Assembly (NCBI GenBank): GCA_944472135.2 | Contig: OX235265.1 | Span: 45,109,459-45,173,458 of the forward strand | Length of the DNA stretch: 64,000 nucleotides | Direction: 5' to 3' | Source of the DNA: Trichobilharzia regenti | Taxonomy: Eukaryota > Platyhelminthes > Trematoda > Strigeidida > Schistosomatidae | Shown here: piece after piece, positions 24,216 to 35,585 of the stretch | How the letters are laid out: the number at the start of each line of letters is the position of its first letter | Numbering within the stretch: the first letter of the stretch is position 1 | Position numbers and translations under genes: made by a program | The notes under the pieces: generated by a model | Database searches by the model: none | What the model was told of the DNA's origin: nothing | Seen by the model: only the letters and a program-made list of their open reading frames with translations

Positions 24216-24639
24216 TTTTGAAGATATAAAGCTAAAACATTTCGATACAGTTCTATATGCTTACAAGTTAAACGACTTATAAATAATCAGATCATATGAA
24301 AACTTCTTCCCTTACAGAACAGTGTTAGTTGGAAAACCAGGGGAAATATTAAGTATCAAATAGCTATTCCACCCTTAGTCACAGCGCTTCATCTATATAC
24401 AACCCAAAGTGGATATACGAACAATTTCAGAATACCAAAAATCCACCTTTGCGTCATCCTTATTCAATTTATGCTGAAGGTGAGCAGCTAAAGAATTTCA
24501 ATTAGCCATTATTACGCAATTTGACTGGTAGAGATCGGTCATTAGTCCCGAAGTTCATAAACTTTTACTGCCTCATTTCATAGGACAATTTCTGGAAACT
24601 AAGTGGAATTATTTATTTTTTTAATAAAATGATTTTGTG

Positions 24640-25115
24640 GAACGCAGATCAGTTGTATAGCTGGTAATGACCGCTATGTCACTTCCATCTCAGAAGTTTA
24701 GGTATATTTAATGTAACAAACGCGATCAAGATCATACATATTTAGATGGTAGTCATATCGTCTTTGGAACTTTACTTGCAAGTGGACTGAGTGGAAGGGT
24801 TTAAACTGTTGGACTGATGACGGCTTTCACCAACAGCAGCCAACAGAGGCACACATACTTTGACTGTCACTATGATTGAAACATCATGACAGCCACGCCC
24901 TCGGTGTGCGTATGGTTGTCTTGTGGGTGACCAGAGTAGATCACTGACTCACCCGTTGACAATTTGGTGAGTCCATTCCTGTTCCATCTGCTTTCACATA
25001 TTCCCAGTACTTGGATTCCTTATCTTTTCATCTCGTTTGCAATCTGAGAAGCTTTGCCAATCTCGTGCATGGTGCGGACGTTCCACGTCCCAACACAGAC
25101 TTCTCTTTTGGCGCA
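24640..25115 (-). pseudogene. RTE LINE, 5' endonuclease fragment
   Basis: Minus strand from about 25,092 reads VCVGTWNVRTMHEIGKAS, QIANEMKR, then after a frameshift IQVLGICESRWNRNGLTKLS and TGESVIYSGHPQDN, followed by a poorly preserved VAVMMFQSQ region. GTWNVRTM and the L(G/S)ICESRW block are the start of the APE-type endonuclease of RTE LINEs. It is the only 5' LINE piece in the window. Several stops, no intact domain. Confidence 0.8.
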
Positions 25116-25190
25116 AAGAGATTCATCGCGCTGAAGTTTCTGTAGCAACTTTGTTTACAGGGTGGGGTTGCTAGTCTCACACCCGAGAAG
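25116..25190 (-). repeat. SINE-1-like segment upstream of RTE endonuclease
   Basis: On the minus strand, about 55 bp (GAGACTAGCAACCCCACC, CTGTAAAC, GCTACAGAAACTTCA) matches the middle of SINE-1 and runs without obvious break into the LINE endonuclease start. It may be the LINE 5' leader from which SINE-1's body came, or a SINE-1 fragment that landed there. Confidence 0.55.
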
Positions 25191-25229
25191 GGGGTTGTTA
25201 CATTAAAATATAGTTTACAGAGAAGCGAC

Positions 25230-25715
25230 CTTGTGGGTTGCTCCCTTTCAAACCAGGAAAACAAGGAATAAACAATCAGAACAACACCAGCAAAAGGAAA
25301 ATAATTCACAACAGGAAGGGCAACAAGCGACAACAACAATAAAAAAAACCTTAGCAGTATTATCACAGACAGATACAATCAACAAAAAATGATACCAAAA
25401 TCATAGAGCGAACCAACCAGGAACCGATTGTACAACAAATAGACAGGAAGAAATGGAGATGGATTGGCCATACTCTGAGGAAACCATCATGTGACATCAC
25501 TAGACAAGCCATCGCTCGAGTGGAACCCGAAAGGGAAGCGGCGAGTTGTTCGTCAGTTCGACGGTGCGGTGACATGGAGAGAAGGTCATGTGAAGAGGCG
25601 ATGAAAGCATGTGGGCAGACTTGGAGCCAGGTGAAAACTTTAGCAGAGAACCGAACTCAATGGAAACGCGCGACTGAAGCCCTATGTTCCTCTAGGAATT
25701 CAAGGAAATAATAAT
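25230..25715 (+). pseudogene. RTE LINE 3' end
   Basis: A CAA-rich stretch (25,262-25,350) leads into ERTNQEPIVQQI, RKKWRWIGHTLRKPSCDIT, RQAIARVEPE, then EAMKACGQTWSQVKTLAENR, TQWKRATEALCSSRNSR. The end is GCCCTATGTTCCTCTAGGAA then AATAATAATAATG. One frameshift after RVEP. The C-terminal order is typical of SR2/Perere-3-like RTE elements. Confidence 0.85.
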
Positions 25716-26104
25716 AATGATTGAGAAATAACCTTTCATAGTTCTGATTCATTTCGTGTGGATGACCTCTTTTTGGTAGTATCACTCCACTGAATTATCA
25801 ATTACGTTTACAACGTTATGAGAACTGGCGAAACAGCTTTTTAATACCTCCTTTTTATTTATTCAGTTTAAACAATGTAGCAGACTACTGACTCAAAGAA
25901 TTGGAAGCATTATACCCTCTCATATCCACCTAATTACTTCAATGGTTTTTATATTCTTGATAAATTATCAAAAGTGGCTATTAAAATGGCTTCAAATGGT
26001 CGAATACAATAAATTTGGTATACAAGCTGAGTAATTCAACAATAGAAAGCTCCCCAGCCACTCTTGTGTTTCAGGGTTTTATCCACTTTTCACGCACTTC
26101 TAAA

Positions 26105-26260
26105 CTTTGCTTAACTGGTAGTAAGTCCGGTAGTGATAGAAGGTTGGGTTTACGGGGTGGCAACAGCACCTTGTGAAAACAAAATCAGCGCTACTGAAAC
26201 TTCTTCAAAGCTCGAGATTGGAGTTTAATTTTCCCCTCGAAAAGCAAAGCCATAAAATAA
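26105..26260 (+). repeat. SINE-1 body, strongly diverged
   Basis: Body and end only: GAAGGTTGGGTTTACGGGG, ACAAAATCAGCGCTACTGAA, ACTTCTTCAAAG. No tRNA-like head. Confidence 0.5.
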
Positions 26261-26473
26261 AAAAAGTAATAATTCGACAAGCTATTCACAGATTTCATTC
26301 ACTGTGTAGATAATAAGTAGCAATAAAGCAACTACAAGAACATGTATTTGACTGATAGTATCCAAAGTAAGAATTTGAGACAAGAACTAGAAATGAGGAA
26401 GTAGGGCAACTCAACTCAGCATGTTGAGGTTTTTTTTGACAAGACAAAAGCAGTTAACAAATTTAGGACAAGA

Positions 26474-26776
26474 TTAGTCGTGACCAGTAGGGTGCAGCAC
26501 GTCGGGTGTGAGGACAAATACTCGCCACTGAAAACACTGGCTATTGGTCGCGCCATGTCATGAATTGGCAGAAGTTAGAACTCATGGGCTGGCCATTGGA
26601 TTGAGTCCTAGTGGCTTAATAGCCTACGAGTTCACTGGCATTGTAATCAGAAGGTCCTGGGTTCGAAACTTGGCGGTTGGTGCGTACTGATAAAGGGTGG
26701 AAAACTAGTCTGACGAAATAGCTGGCTGTCCAGCACTCCCATGTTTTTCAGTGGTTCTCTAACCGACATCAGCTGA
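26474..26776 (+). mobile_element. HS-A element, ends lost
   Basis: Plus-strand body, head (TGGCTTAATAGCCTACGAG; B-box-like GGTTCGAAACT) and ribozyme block (CTGATAAAGGGTGG, GTCTGACGAAATAGC, GTCCAGCACTCCC). It shares diagnostic substitutions with the copy at 30.9-31.3 kb. Confidence 0.75.
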
Positions 26777-27608
26777 GGCAATGGATAGCGGCACACACCG
26801 GGTGTCATAAAGTGTTATCGTGATATTGTGTTTGGGTTGTTCTACGTTGGTTTTAGATGCTTTTTCAACTGACATACATTATAAATACCATATTTTAACG
26901 AGAAAACTTAGAAAAATGGTGAAAAGTAGACGCTTTCAGCAATTTGAGTGAACATTTATCTGTCATCGAATTGCGTTGTTTCTTTGCATGTGGAATCTTA
27001 GAATTCTGTGTAAACTGTCCATTACGTTAAGAAAAAAGAAATAAATTAGGTAATTGAAGTATATTTTGCGAAATTCTGAAGTAGTGTTTTGAATCTGTAA
27101 GTTATGAAAACTTGGTAACAGTCACACGATTTTACAGTTATAAAGGAATGTGAGTTGATTCATTTGTAAGATAACAGTGAATAAACAAAGTTTTTCCTAA
27201 AATGTACTTTGGTTTGTAGCATTTTTGTATTGCTAATTATTTGGTAACAGATGTTTTACTTTTCTTCATTTGCAGGTTACAATTGTAATTTACGCAATGG
27301 TTCACTTTATTTGGAGTCTTTGATGAAGTGCAATTGAAGAATTTGCGTGTTAAAGTTGGCATCTTTGTGATATTATAAAATTATCTATGAAAATAAATAT
27401 TTCTTAAAAAGCTTTAACAGTATTATTTTACTAAAACTTCCTTTTGCTAGTCGAAGGAATAGTGATGTAGCCGGTTTTAGAATGCGTAATGATTTCCCTT
27501 GAAAGAGTGATAATTTGCGCGGCATGAGAACACTAGGATAATTATCTTCAATAGGATATACCCGTAATACGTTATTTTCGATGTACATAGCCATCCTACA
27601 TTTGTTAT
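26777..27608. other. No recognised feature
   Basis: Unassigned AT-rich DNA; no repeat family or motif-bearing ORF. Confidence 0.45.
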
Positions 27609-27808
27609 GACCATGCATATGGTCCGGGGTTCGATCCCCGGCCGGCGCACTCCTTTACCTCACTGAGCCAGAAATAATGCCGGTAAAGTGGAAAGGTTGG
27701 GCATGAGGCTAGCAGCCCCATCCTGTAAAAATTAAACACTGCTACAGAAACTTCAAGCCACTAGCTTGGAGCCCTATGTTCCACTGGGAACGTGAAGGAA
27801 AAATTATT
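27609..27808 (+). mobile_element. SINE-1 copy, 5'-truncated in the head
   Basis: Starts inside the anticodon-like arm (GACCATGCATATGGTCC), keeps a perfect T-arm (CCGGGGTTCGATCCCCGG), the whole body and the 3' end GCCCTATGTTCCACTGGGAA, CGTGAAGG plus A/T tail. One of the cleanest bodies, so probably young. Confidence 0.87.
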
Positions 27809-27908
27809 TAAATTATTATATGTAGTAATCGCATAACAAATATAAGCTCAACGTACAATTTTTTGCTAGTCCTGTTGAAAGATAATCTTTTACGTAGTCG
27901 GAGTGAAT

Positions 27909-28163
27909 GTAACTGACATATTGCACGCACATAAGGATTAATAACGGTCTACGACTTTGACAGCATTTTACAAAAGGGTTATTATATAGTAATTATTACA
28001 GTACAAACACATGTTTGATGCTCTTTTCTTCTTAACACTAATGCATACTTATACTATGCGCAACCAGATTAAATGTAACTGTAACATTTCATGCGAGGCT
28101 TGATGACGCACTGAGGAAATTATAACGGTTTACGATTATGACGCATTTCACACAAGTATTGTT
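27909..28163 (+). repeat. Diverged tandem pair, period about 170 bp
   Basis: Segments 27,909-27,985 and 28,076-28,163 share TAACTG.., TAACGGTCTACGA/TAACGGTTTACGA, ..GACAGCATTT/ATGACGCATTTCAC and a similar following motif. Not related to the other families by eye. Confidence 0.4.
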
Positions 28164-29085
28164 ACGTTGCCTACCAATTTCTTTAACTATGCAATGTCTT
28201 CGAAATGATAAATAAGAAATATACAGGTAATCGACATAAATGCATATATTTACAAAAGAACAACAGTTAAACAGTACATATTCGCAAGAAAAAGGGTTTA
28301 AAACAATTCAGTGAAAAAAATCACAGTTGGGGATTTTTTATGGCTACATCATTGTCTAATTAAAGTTCACTAATCGTTTTATCCACAATATATGAATCAG
28401 CTTCTTTCAGATATTGACACTGGACCCATCTTTACAGCTTTAAGCACCACCCGATCCTTCAGAAGAAACAGATTATGATCTTTCCATGCAAAGATCGAGA
28501 TTGTATTCTATCGACCATCTCCGGCCGCACTAAGAAATACTTAAGGATTTGTACACATCAGGTGAATTAATCTTACTTCAGGTGAACAATTCCTTATCTT
28601 AGTCACAATGAATATGTGAATGAGGGAGGGAACAGTAGCAGAATCGGTAAGATTAGTCCACATATTCCATGACAGATTTGAAGAATTATAAAACTTCCGA
28701 TTTATCTCTCACAGTTTGTCTTCTACAAAATGCAAATATTGCAAAACTGCCTCTCCTATCCGTCCGTTACAATCAACTGAAAAAGGCTAAATCTTCAGAC
28801 TGTATACCTCTTTTATTAAGTTACCCAATAAAATTCTTTTTGTTAATGGATTCACATGCACATCACATCTGTAAAATGTATACACATGTTAACTTTTCCC
28901 CTTAAGCTGAAAAATGTAATGTTTATGCGATTTTCATCATTATCATTTCAAAGCCCGCCTCAGCAACGTGTGGCACATATTAACCGTAGCGTTTACGCAA
29001 AGGAAAATCTACCAGTCACAATATGCATACGTGACCTTGAAGTGCTCAACCTCTCCATAAGCCATGTGTGCCGCTGTCCATTGCC
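28164..29085. other. No recognised feature
   Basis: Two overlapping short ORFs at 28,669-28,905 and 28,856-29,110 carry no known motif; the second runs into an HS-A tail. Confidence 0.4.
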
Positions 29086-29150
29086 GTCAGTTGATGATGA
29101 AATCCTGTAACTAGTCAGTCAAATCCCTACAAACCAATACTTGAAAATTT
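29086..29150 (+). repeat. HS-A tail only
   Basis: GTCAGTTGATGATGAAATCC then CAAATCCCTACAAACCAATA: the last 65 bp of HS-A with nothing upstream. This fits extreme 5' truncation. Confidence 0.6.
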
Positions 29151-29257
29151 AGGAATAGACAAACAATGAAGGTAATCTGAAATCTGAATATAAAATGCTA
29201 TAAAAGGGGTTCCAAAAGTACATCGTGAGGAATGAGATCCTGTGTAATTTACTACTG

Positions 29258-29288
<31 letters not shown>

Positions 29289-29338
29289 GCTTTATTCCAA
29301 ACAGTATTTGTGGTACAGGTATGGAATTTTCAGCGTGC
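29258..29338 (-). repeat. SINE-2 3' end with AAT-repeat tail
   Basis: Minus strand: TGCACGCTGAAAATTCC, ATACCTGTACC, then ATT repeats. On the plus strand, ten AAT units at 29,259-29,288 are the expanded tail. Only the last 50 bp of the SINE remain. Confidence 0.6.
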
Positions 29339-29399
29339 ATTACAGTATATTACAGTATATTGCATCTAATTACCTCATAAATTATATAAGATTTTTAAA

Positions 29400-29462
29400 A
29401 ATCAAAGATAAATAAATAAAAATAAAATAAATAAGTTATAAATAAATAAAATAAATAAATAT
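29400..29462. repeat. AAAT-type low-complexity run
   Basis: Imperfect ATAAATAAATAAA run; no element head nearby on either strand. Confidence 0.6.
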
Positions 29463-29888
29463 TAGAAATTAAGAAAAAAAACAACGTAGAGTATTTCATT
29501 TCAAACAATGTATCTTAATATCTTACTGACACCGACCCGAATAATCCGTATTAAAGCTCTGTATGGACTCACGTCAGATGAGTGATTAAGTATAGACAGT
29601 TTGAAAATTAAAAAGTCATTTAAACATAGCAACTTTTATTCATTTAATGAATACTGCTCATTAGAAATTTCAAAAAAACTGACTAGTCAACAAAGAATAT
29701 TTTCTTTTCAACAACTTCTTCATCTAACAATGATTCACCAACATCAAAATTCCAAGAGTTATATGCAAACATTTGCAGGGATGAAATCTACTTCGACAAG
29801 GAGACTTGTAATAACCTTATAGAAAAATGATTTGATTCGATGGAACTTATATTGAAATGCAAAATAGTCTTTGTTGCAGACATTTTAG

Positions 29889-30095
29889 TTTAATCGAATA
29901 CCATGTTGTAAGGAGCATGAAGCGGTGAATGTTCTCAATGAGTTTCTGAAGCATAGCGCTAAACTCTGTGATACAAAGACTGCGTTGGATTTCATTAACA
30001 GTTGCATAGAATCAAATCACTTTTCTAAAGGCTATTACAAGCCTCTGTGTCAAAGCAGAATTCATCCGAATAAGTATTTGCGTATGTCTCTTTGA
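29889..30095 (+). CDS. Unrecognised coding-like ORF, possible pseudogene piece
   Basis: Open from 29,889 after an in-frame TAG to TGA at 30,093-30,095 with no ATG at the start. The 68 residues have normal amino-acid composition (KEHEAVNVLNEFLKHS, CDTKTALDFINSCIESNHF, SKGYYKPLCQ, HPNKYLRMSL), unlike the low-complexity shadows nearby. The ORF begins just after TTTTAG, which could be a splice acceptor. I do not recognise a family. Further coding-like frames lie at 30,181-30,300 and, beyond a SINE-2 insertion, at 30,541-30,739, so this may be an old transposon or retrocopy. Confidence 0.3.
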   Translation, partial: FNRIPCCKEHEAVNVLNEFLKHSAKLCDTKTALDFINSCIESNHFSKGYYKPLCQSRIHPNKYLRMSL

Positions 30096-30346
30096 ATTTT
30101 GATGTCACCCATTTGATGTCATATGAAGAAGCTACCAGAAAGAAAATATTCTAATTAATTTTTTGAAACAATTAATCAACCGAGAAATGGTAGATCGTTT
30201 TATGCTACCTTCAACTCGTTGATTCTGATAAGAGAAGAACTGTTGGTGGGAACAAGTGTACTGAAAAAGAGAACGTATATAGCATCCTACTTCGTAGAAC
30301 TCTGAAGACTGTCAGTAGAGTAAGTGGTGTCACATCGGGCCATATT

Positions 30347-30538
30347 GTGCGTCGGTGACACAGCGGTTAGGACTCTCGCCAACCGTGCACATGGTTCGAG
30401 GTTTGATCCGCTGCCGACGAACACCTGATATCTATGGTCGGCCTGCAAAATTTGGGCTACCTATATTCATGCTGCAAATTCCATACCTGTACCAAAAATA
30501 CGGTGTGGAATCAAGCTGTAATCAAAAATAATAATAAA
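30347..30538 (+). mobile_element. SINE-2 copy, full length
   Basis: Head GTGCGTCGGTGACACAGCGG, body CTGATATCTATGGTCGGCC, TGCAAATTCCATACCTGTAC, GGTGTGGAATCAAGCTG and an AATAATAATAA tail. It interrupts the coding-like region around 29.9-30.7 kb. Confidence 0.85.
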
Positions 30539-30905
30539 GGTATTGTTGACATCGTCATTGACAAGCTCTTGATTCCGTGCAACATGCACTTTACCCTCAG
30601 CTTTCACCTTGCATCTCCGAAGGTAGAACAAGAAGTCATTTCAAAAGACTTTATGCACGTACGTCTAAGTATAAAAATTCCACGACACCATATTTGGCAC
30701 GTATTTTGTGAGGTGCGAATAGTGCCAGGATCGGACTAACTAACCTTCTTTCCACTGTATCGACAATACTGTTTGAAAAAAACCTACTGTTATGATTGCC
30801 ATTATTATTGTTATAGTTATTATTCTGATTTTATACTTTTCACATTTTTGACATTATTCCTACTGTAAATATGAAAAAGTTCCTGTGGCTAATACATATA
30901 TATTA

Positions 30906-31271
30906 TACTGGCCCTATTCAGGTAGGTAGTTACAGTGGGAAGTCGTGACCAGTAGGGTGCAGCACGTCGGGTGTCAGGACAAATACTCGCCACTGAAAAC
31001 ACTGGCTATTGGTCGCGCCATGTCATGAATTGGCAGAAGTTAGAACTCATGGGCTGGCCATTGGATTGAGTCCTAGTGGCTTAATAGCCTACGAGTTCAC
31101 TGGCATTGTAATCAGAAGGTCCTGTGTTCGAACCCCAGCAGGGTGGGTGCGTATTGGTGAAGAGGGGCAAGCCAGAACGGGGGAAACAGCTATCCAGTAC
31201 TCTCAGCTGGTTTTCCAATGGTTCTCTAACCAATGTCAGCCCATGATGGAGTCCTGTAACCAATCAACCAA
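30906..31271 (+). mobile_element. HS-A element, full unit
   Basis: Full plus-strand unit from CTGGCCCTATTCAGGTAGG to the tail TGATGGAGTCCTGTAACC. Head TGGCTTAATAGCC and B-box GTTCGAACCCC are kept. The ribozyme block is decayed (TTGGTGAAGAGGGGC, GAAACAGCTATC, CAGTACTCTC). Confidence 0.8.
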
Positions 31272-31714
31272 ATTTATTTAAGAGTAATGGATCACATATT
31301 TACTGTGATTAGTGAATAAGTTAATTAGCATTTGATCCCTTCACATGTAGATCGAAATTCAGCTATTTAAAAGAATGTGGAAGAGGTTGGTTACGGTCAG
31401 TGATCCGTTACATTAGACTGTTACATTAAAGATTACTGATTTCAACGTTAAGATAGTAGCTTCTGATTCCTTCAGTGACTGAATGGTCCCCCTTTTTATA
31501 TAAGTGGTGATATTTCTCAACAGAAACCAATACTGGGAGTGTTCTTTTCTGATAATATCTACTACTGAAGTATGTAAGTTGTACTAAAACAGCGGAAAAA
31601 ACATACCTTGCGTAGGATGCATTAGATGAGATGAACTTGAAACACTACTGCAAGTCATTTTCGTTGGCGCTCGTCAAATGATAGATTCTGAGGGTTTGTT
31701 AAACATATGCTTTA

Positions 31715-32256
31715 TACTCAGATGTTGGTTTGTAGGGATTTGACTGACTGCAGGATTTCATCATGAGCTGACACTGGCTAGAGAACCGTTGGAAAATCTG
31801 GGAGTACTGGACAGCTGTTTCTTCTGTCCTAGTTTGGGACTGTTCAGCAGTACGCACTCAGCAGCAGGATTCGAAACCAGGACCTTCTGGTTACAAGGCT
31901 AGCGAGCTCGTAGACCATTAAGCCACTGTAACCCGACCCAATGACCAGCCCATGAATTCTAACTTCTGCCGATTCACGACATAACGCGACCACTAGGGAA
32001 TGTCTTCGGGGAGTATTTGTCCTGACACCCGACATGCTGCACCCTACTGGTTACAACTTCTCACTAAAACCTCAGGTGACTACCTACCTGAGTAGGGCAA
32101 GTCGCTAGTGAACATCTAACTGATATTCAAGTTTTAGCTTGTTGGGATTTGATTGGTTACAGGATTTCATCATGAGCTGATATTAGTTAGAGGACCATTG
32201 GAAAATCTGGGAGTACTGGACAGCTGTTTCGTCCCAGCGTTATAAGTGAGTGGGCT
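31715..32256 (-). mobile_element. HS-A tandem pair, period about 409 bp
   Basis: A complete minus-strand unit (31,715-32,130) is followed directly by the start of another in the same orientation; the shared AGGATTTCATCATGAGCTGA lies at 31,752 and 32,161. The second unit stops inside the ribozyme block after GAAAC and half of stem II (32,256). In the first unit the core is CTGAACA, with GTCC/GGAC and GTACTG/CAGTAC intact. Confidence 0.78.
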
Positions 32257-32304
32257 TTATTGGTTGGCCACTTGCATCTTTCATGGTTTGGGATTATAAG
32301 CATT

Positions 32305-32540
32305 GCTACTTTACGTTCTTAGGGGGGGGGGGTCGGGCTTCAATGATATATCTGTATTTCAGCCCGTTCTCTAAAGTCCTCTGCAACTGGCTGTACAATT
32401 GCACATAAGCTAACATCTCCTCCTCACACGATCTTTTCCATATCACTATCAGATACCTGAAATCATGGCTCGCTTCTTATTCAAGTTTCACTCTAGAGCA
32501 TGACAGGCGATTTCATTCAATAGTCTCTACATTTTCTCAG
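32305..32540 (-). pseudogene. RTE LINE 3' end, diverged
   Basis: Plus-strand landmarks of a minus-strand LINE end: GGGCTTCAATGATATAT, CCGTTCTCTAAAGTCCTCTG, CATCTCCTCCTCACACG. A G run (about 32,321-32,330) lies at the 3' side. Confidence 0.55.
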
Positions 32541-33859
32541 ATATATTTGTTGGATAAATAGGTTATGGTTTAGGATTAATGATTTCCAAAATGCTTACAG
32601 TCTTATAGTTTTTGTCTTCTGAATTGTGTGTAGCTCCTCGATTAGTTTACAGGACCAGGTCCGAAATATCTTCCTGTCATTGAGTTGTATAGGGAGAAAC
32701 AAAGTGAGTTCGTTTATGAAAGTCAACTGAATTCATAATTTATCAGTTATACCAGCAAACTAAATACAAACCAGCAATGAATAATATACCAAAAAAGAAG
32801 AAAATTTAATAATTAATTCATAAATGTAACAATTTACAATGTGTATACAATGAATATAGCAAAACCTTCAACCTATTTCCCATCTTTCTTGATAGAAAAG
32901 TGGGTGTGAAGGTGAATGAAATTTATGACTGTCTATGTGTACATATATACTTATGAAAAAAGCTTATATTATACCACTTTATGGTTTAATGAAATAACGA
33001 TACTTCAATTGCTGTGATAATTCCACAAGTAACTATAACCCAACCACCACCACAATCAACCGAGACGACTTAATACACTCCACCCTGCTTCATTTTCATA
33101 TACATTCGTTGCAATAACTAGTTTTTCTCTGTCATGAGGTACATATCCTAAATGAAGATCATTAATATAATTGAATCAAACGACAAGTTGTCAACTATCT
33201 ATCTATCCATCCATCTATCTTATTTTCTTATTAAGTTTTCTACGACAGGTGTCAGCTTTTCCCAGTGCATAATAATAATTCCCATAGATATGAAGAACAC
33301 ATATAGCACACTAAATTAGAGAGATATAGGTAGTGTGGAGTTAACAAACGTGCGATTGAAACGGACTAACAACAGCAGAAGAAGAAGCTCTTTTTTGTTG
33401 TTGTCTTCTCTGTCTTTATTTCAAAACCAACCCATCAACCAACCATTTGAGTAAATAACCAAATTATTCACTCATCTATCTTTCTTTTTTTTTGTGTGTT
33501 TTAAAAACCTCAGTAAAACAGAAATGAAAAATTAATTTCACATTTTATATATCCGTATAATTTAGAAATGTGACTAGTGTTTCGTTTATTTCGAGTACTA
33601 ATTCTGGAAGTCATCAAAAGTTATACAATATTTTTAATTTCATATATATATATAAATTTACAAATTTTAGGTTTATGAAGACTAAACTGATTTTGATGAA
33701 GACCTCGATAAAGGATAGGCATTATCATTTTTAGAGGGGGGACTGCTGAAAATACGGAGCTTAGGATATATGTTATATTTGAGCTCAGAATTATTCAGCA
33801 CTGAGCATTCATGACCTTAATGAGCATATCACTGTGGCGGCAAACATTTTGGTATCGAG
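32541..33859. other. Unassigned DNA with TATC microsatellite
   Basis: Imperfect (TATC/CATC)n at about 33,198-33,222; otherwise no family or gene recognised. Confidence 0.45.
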
Positions 33860-34210
33860 ATATTATTATTATGTTATTTCCTTTAATTCCGAGAGCAACA
33901 TAGGGCTTCAGCTGCACGTTTCCATTGCATTCGTTTCTCTGCTAGCGTTTTCACCTGGCTCCAAGTCTGCCCACATACCTTCATCTCTTCTTCACATAAC
34001 CCCCTCTAAGTCACCCTTGGACGACCAACTAGCCGCTTCCCATTCGGTCGGGTTCCACTCGAAGGTTTGTCTAGTTATGTCACTTGATGGTTTCCTCAGA
34101 ATATGGCCAATCCATCTCCATTTCTTCCTGCATATTTGTTACACAATCGGTTCCTGGTTGGTTCGCTCCCAGAGATCTCTGTTGCTGATCTTGAGTATTG
34201 ACAAAATTTG
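33860..34210 (-). pseudogene. RTE LINE 3' end
   Basis: Minus strand encodes, with frame changes, NQEPIV.QICRKKWRWIGHI, RKPSSDITRQTFEWNPTEWE, then RGLCEEEMKVCGQTWSQVKT and EALCCSRN. The end GCCCTATGTTGCTCTCGGAA then ATAATAATAATA lies at the left. 5'-truncated near 34,205. Confidence 0.85.
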
Positions 34211-34714
34211 ACAGTTATCACTCCTTTGTAAGATTGTTAGATTGGTTTGGGGTGTGATGTAATGGTTATTTATTCCTTTCCGATCCTATGATTGATCTCA
34301 TCACTGTCTGCTTACTATTCAGAAGTTTTTGCTAGGTTTGTATAGATAAAACTAATAGTAATAACAATGGACACTGTCATCGAATCTAAATAGAAACGCC
34401 AATATACTTGATTAATATAAATCCAGTAAACGAATTACCCAGAAAGGGTATTCCACAATTCTGAAATATCAGTATTAGCAAAGAACACATAGAGCCATTC
34501 GTGATTAGTAAACAGATACTGTATCGATAAAAAAAGGACTGCAAATATTTTAAGTACATTCTCACTGCTTAGAGATAGTAGACAAGTTCAGTATTAAATC
34601 GAATTTTCAATCCGCGAATCGACTGATCATCTGCAGTTGGTATAGTTCAAGGCGAATATCCACCACAGTTTCATTTGCTGCCTAACCTTAATTAGGTCTG
34701 ATTTGCTTGATACG

Positions 34715-35585
34715 ATAGGGCTTCAACAATAGATCCCAATTTCATCCTGTTCTCTGCAGTCGTTTTTAGCTGTCTCCACGATCTTCGATAACCTCTCATC
34801 TCCTCCTCCTCTTCATATAATGCCTCCGATATCACCCTCGGACAAATGTTCAACTCGTGGTTTCTCATTTACTTTCCACCTAAGGGCTTAGTGAATTATG
34901 TCACTTGACAGTCTCTTTAGCGAACGTCCAGTTCATCTTTATTTCCTTCGGAATATTTTTTTGAACTAGTAATACCTTCTTCGTTGGTTCATTTCCAGAG
35001 TTCTTTGTCACCGATCCTTTCTAGTCATCTAATCTTCAGAATGGAGAAAGTAGAGATAGTTGTTGATAAAAGTCTGCCTTTACCTGTTGTAGACGCTTTT
35101 CATGACGAGTACAACAAATCTCTGAACTATGCACAAGCACTGAATGACTTGAAATCAGTGTTGAAAATCCAAATATTGTTCTTTATGCTTCTTAGTGCAG
35201 TAGATTTCTAGATTGATTTCAAATTAATGAACTTCTGCTATGTCTTTCTAATCTTGGTTGATCTTAGCATCCTCATCAGTGTTACCTACGTGCACTTCTA
35301 TGAATACTGCCTAGATAAGTAAAAGAAGTGACTTCCTTCGGAATTTTTCCTGTTGATAATGATTGGTGCTTGTTACTGTTGTTAGCTAAGTATCCTCATC
35401 ACCTCTTTTTTCTCTATGTTCACTCGGTGTTCTGTCTTCATTGCTTGCTTCTCCAAACAAATTGCTGGTTTTCTCCTGTCGACCTTCGTATGTCTGTGAC
35501 AATAAACATAAATCTTCCAAGAAAGTCCAAACTTTCTACAGTTCTCTTGTTGGGCCAACGTATTCTTTTATTGGATAAGATTTTA
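34715..35585 (-). pseudogene. RTE LINE, about 870 bp of the 3' half
   Basis: The left part is the C-terminus (plus-strand CCATTCTCTGCAGTCG-type, CTCATCTCCTCCTCCTC, TCACCCTCGGAC). The right part covers the LPEVTEFHYLG and RLKVNINKTKVMK-like segments, decayed. Its right end (from about 35,330) reappears inverted at 36,690-36,985. Confidence 0.75.
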
